A DNA stretch of 64,000 nucleotides from Thomasclavelia spiroformis DSM 1552. GTDB taxonomy: Bacteria; Bacillota_I; Bacilli_A; Erysipelotrichales; Coprobacillaceae. The notes under the pieces are model-generated. The model ran no database searches. It had not been told where the DNA came from and saw only the letters and a program-made list of their open reading frames with translations. Shown here piece after piece: positions 37,201 through 45,945 of this stretch. The position numbers and the translations under genes are program-made. The first letter of the stretch is position 1. Every line of letters begins with the position of its first letter. The stretch is from contig NZ_CP102275.1 of assembly GCF_025149465.1 (NCBI RefSeq), forward strand, positions 2,119,596 through 2,183,595. Direction: 5' to 3'.

Positions 37201-37305
37201 AGTACCAGTACTATAAGATTCTATACTCGAATCATTATCCATCGCTTGTAACGAAACTGGAATAACCATTGCTAATATTAGCACAATCATCATTATTTTT
37301 TTCAT
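34243..37305 (-). CDS. Large surface protein with FG-GAP/VCBS-like repeats and C-terminal membrane anchor
   Basis: 1020 residues: signal peptide (about 1-22), a long extracellular part with many Asp/Asn-rich turns such as DLDNDKIKDIVLY, DLNNDEKKEILVD, DLNNDKIVDYVNV, DFNQDGCDDLIFN and DINDDSIKELGYF, the calcium-binding loops of FG-GAP/VCBS beta-propellers, and a C-terminal helix (about 987-1008) with a basic cytoplasmic tail. Probably an extracellular beta-propeller tethered to the membrane and working with the ABC-2 transporter encoded after it. CAGGAGTG 6 nt before the ATG at 37305. Ligand unknown. Confidence 0.78.
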   Translation of the reverse strand: MKKIMMIVLILAMVIPVSLQAMDNDSSIESYSTGTNIKGDCVAKYVELSDGLKGNLVVKDNGLGFIDNDDFLISVNYPIKYFEIIDDLDNDKIKDIVLYVETNSGYSNFLIVSSKDSKVLYELALTHQNYNEQKGLFIENSIIRQIVCDKEYVYLIYDHHLLKINAKKKSIVYDHEEDDNIWKLILIDNQVIFTTQLGQLVSLDDDGNINYRKSISKPIKVNSMEKNHLVGINLWDLLVFNDKLYVSCENDKLYEVDYHNGEVINDLKLDIVDQDDLIKRLKEQYSYDYVNSKEIIAITGVFSKAFNGYKLKQIKDDLMLVEAYLGDKNYQQIEMYGASNTGIEPSLLLISDDFEVISKIKLEKYNLDCSNAVLSMYQGQEAIIIPSSFNKDVLRISVYSLDGKLLSQNDIRNLGISLDNIKVSFSKYNDDYLLQINNGNSYIVHNDLKTVSFLGSSKIVNKIADVDDGVIVSSNQNGKINEICKLGLNGKDDILTKVDASNKYMNNGFEAITYDDNSGQLLSLVNEINNKDEVIASHIVIIDIDSGKITQDRKVLLESNKYLVGSEIKYFSDLNNDEKKEILVDNCIIDGNSFDLKSYFDPMIEENGMIIEVGDLNNDKIVDYVNVGENEMRVYHSTHNNFDISYSKTNITKKYDKNLLNNQYVKVIGDLEHEGVNLFIINARNSEGCQYYQVINPKDLSVRFNLLEDGVYNYGETFVLPKIDFNQDGCDDLIFNNPSGSTVDLLSGKDGKVLQTVKLNPDSDDDSMTAVVYDEIIPIQFSEDKMIYQLEDINDDSIKELGYFYYDYYKDINNFKILDGKNYEQLKNCSLENIEYPNNYAIPVLHQTKILINDGEYNQIYDYKKGQLVAGIKLEVTKARAMNDERILMENNGQLYAFDDSCDFKLVDFNKNSNGKMKIKYQSDKNGQMSVYDQGKLVTVSNDEDISLKLLEGKHKLTFSYNDNEGKITHINKVVEVEKSSVSRYLIILCTLIIFGGCLSLVVYPKYRLKKGSVKYGKVN

Positions 37306-37319
37306 ATCTATCACTCCTG

Positions 37320-37390
37320 ACTGTATCACTATAACTAATACAGTTATATTATAACATCAAGATAACTGTATTACAATACATAGTACAGTT
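37320..37390 (-). promoter_or_regulatory. Promoter-operator region of the FG-GAP/ABC operon
   Basis: On the minus strand TTGTAA (37371-37376), 17-bp spacer, TATAAT (37348-37353). Four half-sites surround it: ACTGTAT at 37320-37326, ATACAGT at 37338-37344, ACTGTAT at 37365-37371 and TACAGTT at 37384-37390. The arms AATACAGTTAT (37337-37347) and ATAACTGTATT (37362-37372) form a perfect 11-bp inverted repeat around the -10. This resembles operators of YtrA/YhcF-type GntR repressors, which often control ABC-2 transporters; that identification is inference. No regulator gene is encoded beside it. Confidence 0.72.
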
Positions 37391-37505
37391 TCTTGTTAAT
37401 TATTTAAATAAATTATTATATTACTATCTATTATTAATTAGTAATGATAAAATATTAATAAGTAGTATATTCATTTTTAAATTATTTGATAAGGAGGTCA
37501 AAATA

Positions 37506-37937
37506 ATGAATCAGTTAAAAGATGCAATCGAAAAAGCAAAAGAAAATGAAAACAAATTAATATTAATTGTAGGATTACCAGGTAGCGGTAAATCAAAATT
37601 AATCCATGAATACAGTAAAGATAGTGGTATTCCAATTTTAGATTTAGATAATATTTTTAAAGATACTAATAATAATATTGCAGAAGTAATGGATAATTTC
37701 TTAGTAACTTATAATAAAGATGTTTTATTACTAGATAATAAAAAGATCCTTTATACTAAGGATTCAAATATTGATATGTTATCATTTTTAAAAAATCTTG
37801 CAGAAAAATTAGTTGTTGTCGCTACATGGAATGGAAAAGTTGATAATAATAAACTTATTCACATTCGTTCTAAATTACCTACTGATTTAACATATTCACT
37901 AGATAATGAACAACTTACTATTATTCAAAAAAATTAA
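37506..37937 (+). CDS. brxF: BrxF-like P-loop protein (BREX type 3), isolated
   Basis: 143 residues. Walker A VGLPGSGKSKL at about 23-33, a Walker B-like VLLLDNKKILY and the C-terminal LVVVATWNGKVDNNKLIHIRS block, which match my knowledge of BrxF, the small P-loop protein at the head of BREX-3 phage-defence operons. AAGGAGG lies before the ATG. None of the other BREX-3 genes (brxC, pglX, brxHII, pglZ, brxA) is in the window: a hairpin arm, an intron and a transposase follow, then the V-ATPase operon. It is either a relic, a stand-alone protein of unknown role, or a distant family member; the identification rests on recall of the family. Confidence 0.65.
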   Translation: MNQLKDAIEKAKENENKLILIVGLPGSGKSKLIHEYSKDSGIPILDLDNIFKDTNNNIAEVMDNFLVTYNKDVLLLDNKKILYTKDSNIDMLSFLKNLAEKLVVVATWNGKVDNNKLIHIRSKLPTDLTYSLDNEQLTIIQKN

Positions 37938-37986
37938 CAAAATTAAAGAGGCTGTAACGCATTAAAATAATGTGTTTGACCAAAAA

Positions 37987-39370
37987 ATTGAATAGGGGCT
38001 AAGAATTAAAATCTTTCGCCCCTTTCACAACACCGTGCGTAGGGTTCCCTACACGGCGTTTCATAAGTTTATAGAGTTGTAATAATCTAGTGCACTTATA
38101 AATCCGTATATTTTTAATACTTCATTTGTAAGTGTCCTTTTTAGTATGAAGCTATTGGCGATGTGCCAGTAGCTTTTTCTTGTGTTTGCCCATTCCCATG
38201 CCTTACTTTTATTAATACCTAGTTTTTGTAAATTTCTATACCTTGTTCTTACTAACTTCCATCTTTTCCAATATATCATTCGTATTCTTCTTCTCATCCA
38301 TGAGTCTATTTCCCTTAGATGTTTACTCATATTCGCTATCCTATAGTAATTCACCCAACCTGTAATGTATTCTTTTAACTCTTTAGCTAATTCCTTACTT
38401 GATATTGGTCGGTTCCTTTTGGTGATTTCCTTTATTCTCTTTTTCATCTTTTCTTACTGCTTGATGGGCATTTCTTCTTGGTCGGAACCCATAACTATTG
38501 TCACTGAATTGGGGTTCAAATATTGGTGTCAGTACCTGTACTATCGCCTGTTGTATGACCCTATCCGTCACTGTTGGAATTCCTAACTCTCTTTTCTTTC
38601 CGTTATCTTTTGGTATTTCTACTCTTTTAACGGCTTGTGGACTATAATGTCCCTCCATGATAAGTTTCTTTAGATAAGACCAGTGTTGTGCGAAATGCGT
38701 ACGAACTTCTGCGACTTGCATTTTATCTACACCACCACTTCCCTTATTACTCATAACCCTTTGGATTGCCTTTTCTATATTGGCATCCTCCATAATTGTT
38801 TCAAGTAACTTCTCATGTACTACAAATCTATTGGTGTTCTTCGTATGTGATATCTCTTGTTTTGATGTAGGATACACTTCTCCACTATTGTCGTATTCCG
38901 TACTATCTTCATAGAGTAAGCCTAATGATAGTTGACAGTATCCTATTTTATCTTGAGTATCTTTCATTTCCAGTTCACCTCCTTATGTTCGGTCCTTCGC
39001 TAGATAACCATTACAGTTATCATCATCACTACTATGACCTCGGCTGACTTCCTAGGACAAACGTTTCCACCATGATTACATTTTCATCATGTTCCTAGGA
39101 CCTCCCACGGTAAGACATAACACTTTCATCCTATGTACCCACTATCTTTACACTGCTTATTCCGTCGTACTATTGGACTTCGATTTGTTTAGCAATCTCA
39201 TCCGATAAGCTTCTGCCTAAAATAGTTCGTATTCCTTGGGTCAGGACTTTGCCTCCAACTTCCTCCCGTTCACACCTTACGATGGATACCTTGTCTTCGG
39301 CTAGTGGTTGGTAGTACGAAACCCCCACAGTGGACTTTCACCACCTAGTCTTATGTCATGCGTGGCACAC
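37987..39370 (-). mobile_element. Group II intron copy 1, bacterial class C, internally deleted
   Basis: Same element as 54064-55959 but 512 bp shorter. Minus-strand 5' end GTGTGCCACGC (39370 downward), domain V at 38029-38060 with the CGC catalytic triad, 3' end ...CCCCTATTCAAT. All parts compared look identical to copy 2. The deletion joins CTTTTCTT to CTTTTCTT (near 38450), an 8-bp repeat present at both edges in copy 2. The ribozyme (domains I-III, V, VI) appears intact, so it might still splice or be mobilised by the protein from copy 2. Confidence 0.85.
38061..38967 (-). pseudogene. Deleted reverse transcriptase/maturase of intron copy 1
   Basis: The first 174 residues (ending NAHQAVRK) are in one frame; the last part (from MKKRIKEITKR to the end) is in another. 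The missing 512 bp is not a multiple of three and removes RT motifs including VPQGGPLSPLLSN and the YADD catalytic site. A truncated 190-residue N-terminal product with a foreign tail is the most that could be made. Inactive. Confidence 0.92.
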
Positions 39371-39373
39371 TAA

Positions 39374-39415
39374 AAAAATAGCACTTAAACTCAGATGAGT
39401 ATAAGTGCTATTTTT
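39374..39415. terminator. Hairpin upstream of the transposase; insertion target of intron copy 1
   Basis: 14-bp perfect stem (AAAAATAGCACTTA / TAAGTGCTATTTTT) with a 14-nt loop. On the minus strand it is followed by TTA and then the intron 5' end, the arrangement class C introns need. It may protect the transposase from outside transcription. Confidence 0.75.
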
Positions 39416-39429
39416 GGTATAATTAGATT

Positions 39430-41016
39430 ATGCAAAATATAAAAATAATAGAATCTAATTACCCGATTGACAATTCTTATTATAATACATTTCAATGTAA
39501 ACTTCCACTAGATTTTTTTACAGTTGTTCCTGTAGATGATCCGGTGACATCTTTCGTAGAAATTATGAAAGGAATTAACACTTCAAAGTATTTTAACTGC
39601 CCCCATAGAGGCAACAGGGGCTACGACCCTAATATGATGTTACAGGTTACATTGTTTGCATTTATAAACGGTCAATATGAATTAAGAAAAATGGAAGAAT
39701 TATGCAGATATGATATCCGATATATGTGGCTGGCTAATGATGAAACTCCTTCTTTCATGGCTTTTCAAAGATTTATATCAGAAAAATTATCGATGTCTAT
39801 CGAAGATATTTTTTATGATGTTGTTAAAAGAATCATTGAATTAGATGATGTTGATATTTCTAAACTTTATATTGATGGAACTAAGATAGAAGCCAATGCA
39901 AGGAAAAACAGTTTTGTTTGGAAAAAAGCTATTCTAGGCTATCAGGAAAAAGCATTTCTTAAAGTGACAGATCTGATCATAAGATTAAATGATGATCTTA
40001 ACTTTAAATATGATATAAAATCAAGATATTCTGCTGATGATACAGGACTGATTGCAGAACAGTTAATGGAACTGATGATAAGACAAAATATAGAAATAGT
40101 ATACGGAAAAGGCAAAAGACGTTCCTTATTACAGAAATATTATGATGAATTTCTTGAAATCTATATAAAATTAATGAGATATGAAGAATCATTGAACATA
40201 TGTGGCGACAGGAACAGTTATTCAAAGACTGATCATGATGCTACCATGATGAACATGAAGTATGACTATTATAATCATACAGGTATATTTAAACCGGGAT
40301 ATAACCTGCAAATAGGTGTAAGTGATGAATATATTATGCATATGGATATATTTTCAAATCCTGCTGATACAAAAACATATATACCGTTTATGAAAAAATA
40401 TAAAGAAAGATACGGCTGTTATCCAAAATGGCCAATAGGCGATGCCGGATATGGAAGCTATGATAATTTGCTTTTTAATGTCATAAACGGGATGGAACTG
40501 GGATTAAAGTATAATTATTATGCAAAAAAGAATACAAAGGAATTTAAAAAGAAAATATATAATCAGATGAACTGGGAATATGATGAAAAGGGATTTAAAG
40601 TCTGCCCACAGGGACATTCATTTAATATTGAAAAAGAAGAAAGATGGAACACAGCAGGTGAATATCTACAAATCAGCAGAGTATTCGAATGTGGTAAATG
40701 TCATGACTGTAAAGTAAAAGAAAAATGCACAAAGGCAAAGGAGCAAAGAAAAATACAGATAAATTATGCCTTAAATGAAATGCAGGAAAAAGTAGATGAA
40801 AATCTTGGAACCGAAGAAGGAAAAGAGATGAAAAAGCAAAGAAGTATACAGTCAGAAGGGACATTTGGAATAATAAAGCAGAATATGGATTATGTCCGAT
40901 TAAAAAGAAGAGGAAACATAAATGTAAAAACAGAACTGCTGTTAATAGGGATTGCCTATAATATACGCAAATACCACAATAAAAAGATGAAAAAGAAGGA
41001 AATATCAATTTCCTAA
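39430..41016 (+). CDS. IS1182 family DDE transposase
   Basis: 528 residues, apparently full length. N-terminal YFNCPHRGNRGYDPNMMLQV and the helix-turn-helix-like DIRYMWLANDETPSFMAFQRF are family marks. DDE residues: Asp in LYIDGTKIEAN, Asp in PIGDAGYGSYDN, Glu in QSEGTFGIIKQ. A zinc-ribbon-like C..C cluster (FECGKCHDCKVKEKC) lies before the last catalytic segment. Codon use (more GAT/ATA, fewer TTA-rich runs) looks a little different from neighbours, as expected for a mobile gene. Confidence 0.92.
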   Translation: MQNIKIIESNYPIDNSYYNTFQCKLPLDFFTVVPVDDPVTSFVEIMKGINTSKYFNCPHRGNRGYDPNMMLQVTLFAFINGQYELRKMEELCRYDIRYMWLANDETPSFMAFQRFISEKLSMSIEDIFYDVVKRIIELDDVDISKLYIDGTKIEANARKNSFVWKKAILGYQEKAFLKVTDLIIRLNDDLNFKYDIKSRYSADDTGLIAEQLMELMIRQNIEIVYGKGKRRSLLQKYYDEFLEIYIKLMRYEESLNICGDRNSYSKTDHDATMMNMKYDYYNHTGIFKPGYNLQIGVSDEYIMHMDIFSNPADTKTYIPFMKKYKERYGCYPKWPIGDAGYGSYDNLLFNVINGMELGLKYNYYAKKNTKEFKKKIYNQMNWEYDEKGFKVCPQGHSFNIEKEERWNTAGEYLQISRVFECGKCHDCKVKEKCTKAKEQRKIQINYALNEMQEKVDENLGTEEGKEMKKQRSIQSEGTFGIIKQNMDYVRLKRRGNINVKTELLLIGIAYNIRKYHNKKMKKKEISIS

Positions 41017-41068
41017 AAAGCTAAATAAAAACATGTAAAAAGCACATGATGTTTTTATAGTACCAAAA

Positions 41069-41092
41069 AAGTTATCTAAATATGGATAACTT
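41069..41092 (+). terminator. Terminator after the transposase
   Basis: 8-bp stem (AAGTTATC / GATAACTT), followed by TGTTTTTTATC on the plus strand. Confidence 0.7.
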
Positions 41093-41128
41093 TGTTTTTT
41101 ATCTAAATATACTGTATCAAGCAAAAAA

Positions 41129-41141
41129 AGGCGTAACGCCT
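41129..41141 (-). terminator. Possible terminator of the V-ATPase operon
   Basis: Minus-strand AGGCG-TTA-CGCCT followed by seven T in a row (TTTTTTTGC). A larger fold pairing CTGTAACG with CGTTACG is also possible. Confidence 0.5.
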
Positions 41142-41177
41142 AAAGATTAAAAATCCTTATTCGTTACAGCCCCTTTA

Positions 41178-41786
41178 TTATCTCTTCATTTCTTTAATAA
41201 CTTTTTGGCGAGTAAATTCTTCTCTTTCTTTTTCTTCTAAAGCTTCACTTATAACTTTAATTGTTGATTCAAAACGTGGAATCGAAATATTTTTTAGAGC
41301 ATTTGCACGTTTTTGTGTTTTTCTAATTGTATTAGCTAAACGATAAACACTATTTTCAACTTCAGCTAATAACACAGTTAATTGTTTTACTCGATAAAAA
41401 CAATTATAAGCATAATCAACTTTAGAATTAGAACGTTCAATATCATAAGTCATTTTCAATGGTTGTTGATTATAAGAAATCTTTGGAATTTCAACACCCA
41501 TAACACTACGATACGCAATCGATATTCCATAATCTTCAGGTGTACTATTTACAATCGACGAAATTAATCCCATTGAAATATTTGCTTCTTGCAAAGCATC
41601 ATATGCTTCTTGATAAGAAGATGTAATTTGATCACGAATAATCTTAACATCATCTAATAAAGTCATCATTTCTTTTATTAAAACATTTCGTTTTTGATCC
41701 ATTAGATTATATCCAAGATTAGCTAATTGCAATGATTTTTTCATTGCAATTAAATTACCCTTTGTCGGAACTACCTTCAAAGCCAT
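41178..41786 (-). CDS. ntpD: V-type ATPase subunit D (central stalk)
   Basis: 202 residues, long N- and C-terminal helices forming the rotor coiled coil. N-terminal VPTKGNLIAMKKSLQLANLGYNLMDQKRNVL is the subunit D signature. It follows the B gene with a 2-nt gap and its own AAGGTG. Last gene of the operon. Confidence 0.95.
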   Translation of the reverse strand: MALKVVPTKGNLIAMKKSLQLANLGYNLMDQKRNVLIKEMMTLLDDVKIIRDQITSSYQEAYDALQEANISMGLISSIVNSTPEDYGISIAYRSVMGVEIPKISYNQQPLKMTYDIERSNSKVDYAYNCFYRVKQLTVLLAEVENSVYRLANTIRKTQKRANALKNISIPRFESTIKVISEALEEKEREEFTRQKVIKEMKR

Positions 41787-41788
41787 AA

Positions 41789-43228
41789 TTATTCACCTTC
41801 TTGTAATTCTTTAATAATCTTTTTTTCTTTTATATTAAAACGTTCAATTGCTTTTTCATGATTATAATATTGATCCAATAATGCATTATCCAATCGATCC
41901 AATGCTTCACGAGGTAAGACAGAAACTAAATCCCATCCTAAATCTAAAGTTTCCTCAATACTACGATTAGCATCAAAACCCTGGTTAATAAAATATTCTT
42001 CAAACAATTTACCAAATGTTACATATTTTTTATCCATATCAGACAATTCATCTTCACCAATAACCGAAGTTAATGAACGTACATCTTGAACATGGGCATA
42101 ACATGCAAACAATTGATTAGCAATATCTTGATGATCTTTTCTCGTATATCCTTCTCCAATTCCATCTTTCATTAAACGACTTAATGAAGGTAAAACCCCA
42201 ACTGGTGGATAAATCCCTGCTGAATTTAAATCAACATCTAATGTAATTTGTCCTTCTGTAATATAACCAGTTAAATCAGGAACCGGATGTGTAATATCAT
42301 TATTAGGCATTGTTAAAATTGGAATTTGTGTTACAGAACCTTCTGCATCTTTAATAATCCCTGCTCTTTCATATAATGAAGCTAAATCTGAATATAAATA
42401 CCCTGGATATCCTTTACGACCAGGAATTTCTCCTTTACTTGATGAGAACTCACGTAATGCTTCACAATAAGAAGTAACATCACTATAAATAACCAATACA
42501 TGCATATTTTGTTTAAATGCTAAATATTCTGCTGCAGTTAATGCACAACGTGGTGTTAAAATACGTTCAATAATTGGATCATTTGATAGATTCAAGAACA
42601 TAACAACACGTTCCATAACTCCCGCTTCTTTAAAGCTACGTTTAAAATATTCTGCAACATCGTTTGTAACACCCATAGCTGCAAAGACAACAGCAAAACC
42701 TTTTCCTGATTCATCTGCGATTTTTGCTTGTTTTACAATTTGAACTGCTAAACGATCATGAGGTAATCCTGATACCGAAAAAATTGGCAACTTTTGACCA
42801 CGAATTAATGTAGTCAAACAATCAATTGAAGAAATTCCTGTATTAATATAGTTACGTGGATATACACGAGAAACTGGATTCAAAGGTAATCCATTAATAT
42901 CCATTTCTTCTTCAGCATAAACTTCACCTAATCCATCAATTGGTCTACCAGCGCCAGAGAATATTCTTCCTAATATTTCTCTAGAAACAGGTAATTCCAT
43001 TGGTTTACCTAACAATTTCGTTTTTGTATTTTCAAGTGATAGTCCGTTGGTCCCTTCAAAAACTTGAACTACGACTTTTTCACCTTCAATTTGAACAATT
43101 CGTCCTGCACGAGTTGTTCCATCATTTATTTGTATTTCAACCATTTCATCGTATGAAGCACCCTTAACGTGGTCTAAAACGACTAATGGTCCATTAATTT
43201 CATTTAATCCTACATATTGTAGAGACAT
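41789..43228 (-). CDS. ntpB: V-type ATPase subunit B (regulatory, non-catalytic nucleotide-binding)
   Basis: 479 residues. [16 protein letters not shown] occupies the place of the Walker A loop, which is degenerate as expected for B subunits; [48 protein letters not shown] and [14 protein letters not shown] are family blocks. AGGAGG 9 nt upstream selects the ATG at 43228. Alternates with A in the A3B3 head. Confidence 0.96.
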   Translation of the reverse strand: MSLQYVGLNEINGPLVVLDHVKGASYDEMVEIQINDGTTRAGRIVQIEGEKVVVQVFEGTNGLSLENTKTKLLGKPMELPVSREILGRIFSGAGRPIDGLGEVYAEEEMDINGLPLNPVSRVYPRNYINTGISSIDCLTTLIRGQKLPIFSVSGLPHDRLAVQIVKQAKIADESGKGFAVVFAAMGVTNDVAEYFKRSFKEAGVMERVVMFLNLSNDPIIERILTPRCALTAAEYLAFKQNMHVLVIYSDVTSYCEALREFSSSKGEIPGRKGYPGYLYSDLASLYERAGIIKDAEGSVTQIPILTMPNNDITHPVPDLTGYITEGQITLDVDLNSAGIYPPVGVLPSLSRLMKDGIGEGYTRKDHQDIANQLFACYAHVQDVRSLTSVIGEDELSDMDKKYVTFGKLFEEYFINQGFDANRSIEETLDLGWDLVSVLPREALDRLDNALLDQYYNHEKAIERFNIKEKKIIKELQEGE

Positions 43229-43241
43229 AACCAATAACCTC

Positions 43242-44993
43242 CTACGCTACAGATTTAATTGCTTCATCGATATCATGATAATATGTATCCAACTTATCAA
43301 TATTATCATTAGGGATATCATATTTCATTTTAATAACTTGATCAAAAATACCCGTATCCACAATTCTTCTTACAACTTTACCTTGATTAACCGCTTCTTT
43401 ACAACGCTTATTTAAATATAAAATAACTTCCATCATCTTCAATTGTTTTTCCATTGGGACATATGTATCATCTTTATGGAAAGCATTTTGTTGTAAATAA
43501 CCAACTCGAACAACTTTTGCAATTTCAATAATCAACTTTTGATCTTCTGGTAATACATCAGGTCCCATCAATTGAACAATTTCATTTAATTTAGCTTCCT
43601 CAGCTAAAATATAAGCTATTTCTTGACGATCACTTACAAATTTAGGACCTACATTTTTGGTATACCATTTTTCAAGATCATAAACATAATCACTATAACT
43701 TTGTGTCCAGTTTATTGCAAAATAATGACGTGCATAAGCTAACGCTTTGTCTAATGCCCAGAAACAACGAACAAAACGTTTAGTATTTTGAGTAACTGGT
43801 TCAGAAAAATCGGCTCCTTGAGGCGATACCGCACCAATAATTGATACAGAACCTTCCTTACCATTTAATGTTTTCATATATCCTGCACGTTCATAGAATT
43901 GTGATAAACGTGATGGTAAATATGCTGGGAACCCTTCTTCAGCTGGCATTTCTTCTAAACGTCCTGAAATTTCACGTAATGCTTCAGCCCATCTTGAAGT
44001 TGAATCTGCCATAATTGCAACATGATAACCCATATCGCGGTAATATTCAGCTAAAGTAATCCCTGTATAAATACTAGCTTCACGAGCAGCAACAGGCATA
44101 TTTGAAGTATTTGCAATCAATACTGTTCTATCAGTTAATGGTTTACCACTTTTAGGGTCAATCAATTCACTAAATTCTTCTAGAACTTGTGTCATCTCAT
44201 TTCCACGTTCACCACAACCAACATAAACAATAATATCAGCGTCACACCATTTTGCAATTTGATGTTGAGTCATTGTTTTTCCAGTACCAAATCCACCAGG
44301 AATAGCTGCAGTTCCCCCTTTAGCAATTGGGAATAATGTATCTATAACCCTTTGCCCTGTTACTAAAGGAATTGAAATTGGTAAACGATTAAATACTGGT
44401 CGCGCTTGCTTAATTGGCCATTTTTGACATAAAGTACAATCCATGATTTTTCCATTTTCATCTTCAATTTTCATAATAACATCATTGATTGTATACTCAC
44501 CATCGCTAACAACATCTACAACTTTACCACTAATTAAAGGACTAACCATGCATTTATGAACAATCAAGTCAGTTTCTGGTGTAGTGGCATAAATGTCACC
44601 ACCCTTGACTTCATCGCCTACTTTAACACACATAGTTACATTCCATTTTTTGTTTATATCTAAAGAATCAACATTACTTCCAGCATGAATAAATGCTCCT
44701 GATTCTTTTTCAAGTGCTTTTAAAGGACGTTCAATCCCATCAAAAATATTTCTTAAGATTCCTGGGCCTAACGTTGCACAAATTGGTGATCCGGTTGAAA
44801 CAACAGGTTCACCTGGTTTAAGACCTGTAGTAGTTTCATAAACTTGGATAGTAGTAAATTCTTTAGAAATAGAAATTACTTCCCCCATTAATGAAGCATT
44901 ACCTACATATACCATTTCCAACATAGAAAAAGATACTGTATCTTTTACTTTTACAACAGGTCCATTAATTGAATAAATCACATTATTGCTCAT
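43242..44993 (-). CDS. ntpA: V-type ATPase catalytic subunit A
   Basis: 583 residues. Walker [14 protein letters not shown], the non-homologous insert region (about 110-190, [15 protein letters not shown].. to ..[10 protein letters not shown]) that separates V/A-type A from F-type beta, [18 protein letters not shown], and [20 protein letters not shown]. Site of ATP hydrolysis. Starts behind GGGGG; 7-nt gap to B. Confidence 0.97.
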   Translation of the reverse strand: MSNNVIYSINGPVVKVKDTVSFSMLEMVYVGNASLMGEVISISKEFTTIQVYETTTGLKPGEPVVSTGSPICATLGPGILRNIFDGIERPLKALEKESGAFIHAGSNVDSLDINKKWNVTMCVKVGDEVKGGDIYATTPETDLIVHKCMVSPLISGKVVDVVSDGEYTINDVIMKIEDENGKIMDCTLCQKWPIKQARPVFNRLPISIPLVTGQRVIDTLFPIAKGGTAAIPGGFGTGKTMTQHQIAKWCDADIIVYVGCGERGNEMTQVLEEFSELIDPKSGKPLTDRTVLIANTSNMPVAAREASIYTGITLAEYYRDMGYHVAIMADSTSRWAEALREISGRLEEMPAEEGFPAYLPSRLSQFYERAGYMKTLNGKEGSVSIIGAVSPQGADFSEPVTQNTKRFVRCFWALDKALAYARHYFAINWTQSYSDYVYDLEKWYTKNVGPKFVSDRQEIAYILAEEAKLNEIVQLMGPDVLPEDQKLIIEIAKVVRVGYLQQNAFHKDDTYVPMEKQLKMMEVILYLNKRCKEAVNQGKVVRRIVDTGIFDQVIKMKYDIPNDNIDKLDTYYHDIDEAIKSVA

Positions 44994-45008
44994 ATATTAA
45001 CCCCCTGT

Positions 45009-45605
45009 TTATTTGATCATTAATCCTGATGTTTTATAAAACCATTCTTTTTGGTTTTCTAAAGCAGTATCTAATGATTCATCTACTACTACATTAGTTG
45101 CTTTATTTTCAATAATGAAACCACCTATTTTAATTTCATCACTTACTTCAACTGTTAAATCAATTCCATAAGCTTTAACTAAATCATCAGCATATTTTAT
45201 ATCATTTTGTCTAAGTTTAAGAATTGAATCACTCATTTGATATAGACTACTAATCTTTTCCATATGTTTAATAAGATATGTTTTATAGTCATTGCTATTT
45301 ACAAATTCATTTAATCTGTTTTTAGCTTCTTTAAATATCTTTGCAACATAAGCTTCTCTTGTCTCAACTAACTTCTTAGTCTTCTCTTCTTGAGATAAAG
45401 AAGCTTCTACACTAGCATTAGAAGATATCTCTACTAACTCTTTAGCTAACAAAGCATCAGCATCTTTTTTTGCTTCCGCTTTAATTTGTTGATAAGCTTC
45501 TGCTTCAAGTTCTTTTGCTTCAGCCAAAATTTTTTCTTCTTCTAAACTAGCTAATCTTTCAATCTCTTCTTTCATATAAAGAAATACTTGTTCTTTCTTT
45601 TCCAT
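45009..45605 (-). CDS. ntpE: V-type ATPase subunit E (peripheral stalk)
   Basis: 198 residues: N-terminal coiled coil rich in Lys/Glu/Ala (about 1-110) and a C-terminal globular part ending IGGFIIENKATNVVVDESLDTALENQ, the usual end of subunit E. Pairs with the G/H-type subunit as a peripheral stator. AAAGGGA before the ATG; 15-nt gap to A. Confidence 0.9.
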   Translation of the reverse strand: MEKKEQVFLYMKEEIERLASLEEEKILAEAKELEAEAYQQIKAEAKKDADALLAKELVEISSNASVEASLSQEEKTKKLVETREAYVAKIFKEAKNRLNEFVNSNDYKTYLIKHMEKISSLYQMSDSILKLRQNDIKYADDLVKAYGIDLTVEVSDEIKIGGFIIENKATNVVVDESLDTALENQKEWFYKTSGLMIK

Positions 45606-45617
45606 AGCATTCCCTTT

Positions 45618-45926
45618 CTACAACTTAACACCTATTGCTTCAGAAACATATTTATCAATAGTTTCACCAATTTTAGATTCACCATGACGATCTGGTATCT
45701 CTACAAGCAATGGTTTTTGTTGTTTTAACTTAATTTCTGAAATAATATCAGGCGCAAGTTCAATTAGTTTAGTAGTAATTAAAATAATTCCAATCGAATC
45801 ATCTTTCAATTTAGTTTCTAATAACTCTAAAAACTCTCTTCTTTTATGAACTACTTCTCCTTCAATTCCTACTAACCTAAGACCGATTTGAGTATCAACA
45901 TTATCACTTATACAATAAAATCGCAT
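45618..45926 (-). CDS. V-type ATPase subunit F (NtpG-type)
   Basis: 102 residues, alpha/beta fold, binds the D rotor. Starts MRFYCISDNVDTQIGLRLVGIEG, the standard opening of the family, so the ATG at 45926 is taken instead of the GTG at 45935; the ribosome binding site is poor for both, suggesting translational coupling to the K gene. PLLVEIPDRHG near the end is conserved. Confidence 0.92.
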   Translation of the reverse strand: MRFYCISDNVDTQIGLRLVGIEGEVVHKRREFLELLETKLKDDSIGIILITTKLIELAPDIISEIKLKQQKPLLVEIPDRHGESKIGETIDKYVSEAIGVKL

Positions 45927-45945
45927 AACGATCACATACTTTCAA

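Larger units (their letters stand above)
37948..41173 (+). mobile_element. IS1182-type insertion sequence carrying an inserted group II intron (approximate limits)
   Basis: Outer limits are marked by a 12-bp near-perfect inverted repeat, GAGGCTGTAACG at 37948-37959 and its complement CGTTACAGCCCC at 41162-41173, with weaker similarity further out. Between them lie the deleted intron (37987-39370), a hairpin (39374-39415) and the transposase gene. The repeat may be the IS ends, or the two arms of a former terminator between brxF and the V-ATPase operon that the IS split. No target duplication is obvious. Confidence 0.5.

Noticed and set aside
38061-38967. Two adjacent small reverse transcriptase genes
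   Set aside because: Comparison with 54138-55556 shows they are halves of one gene split by a 512-bp deletion.
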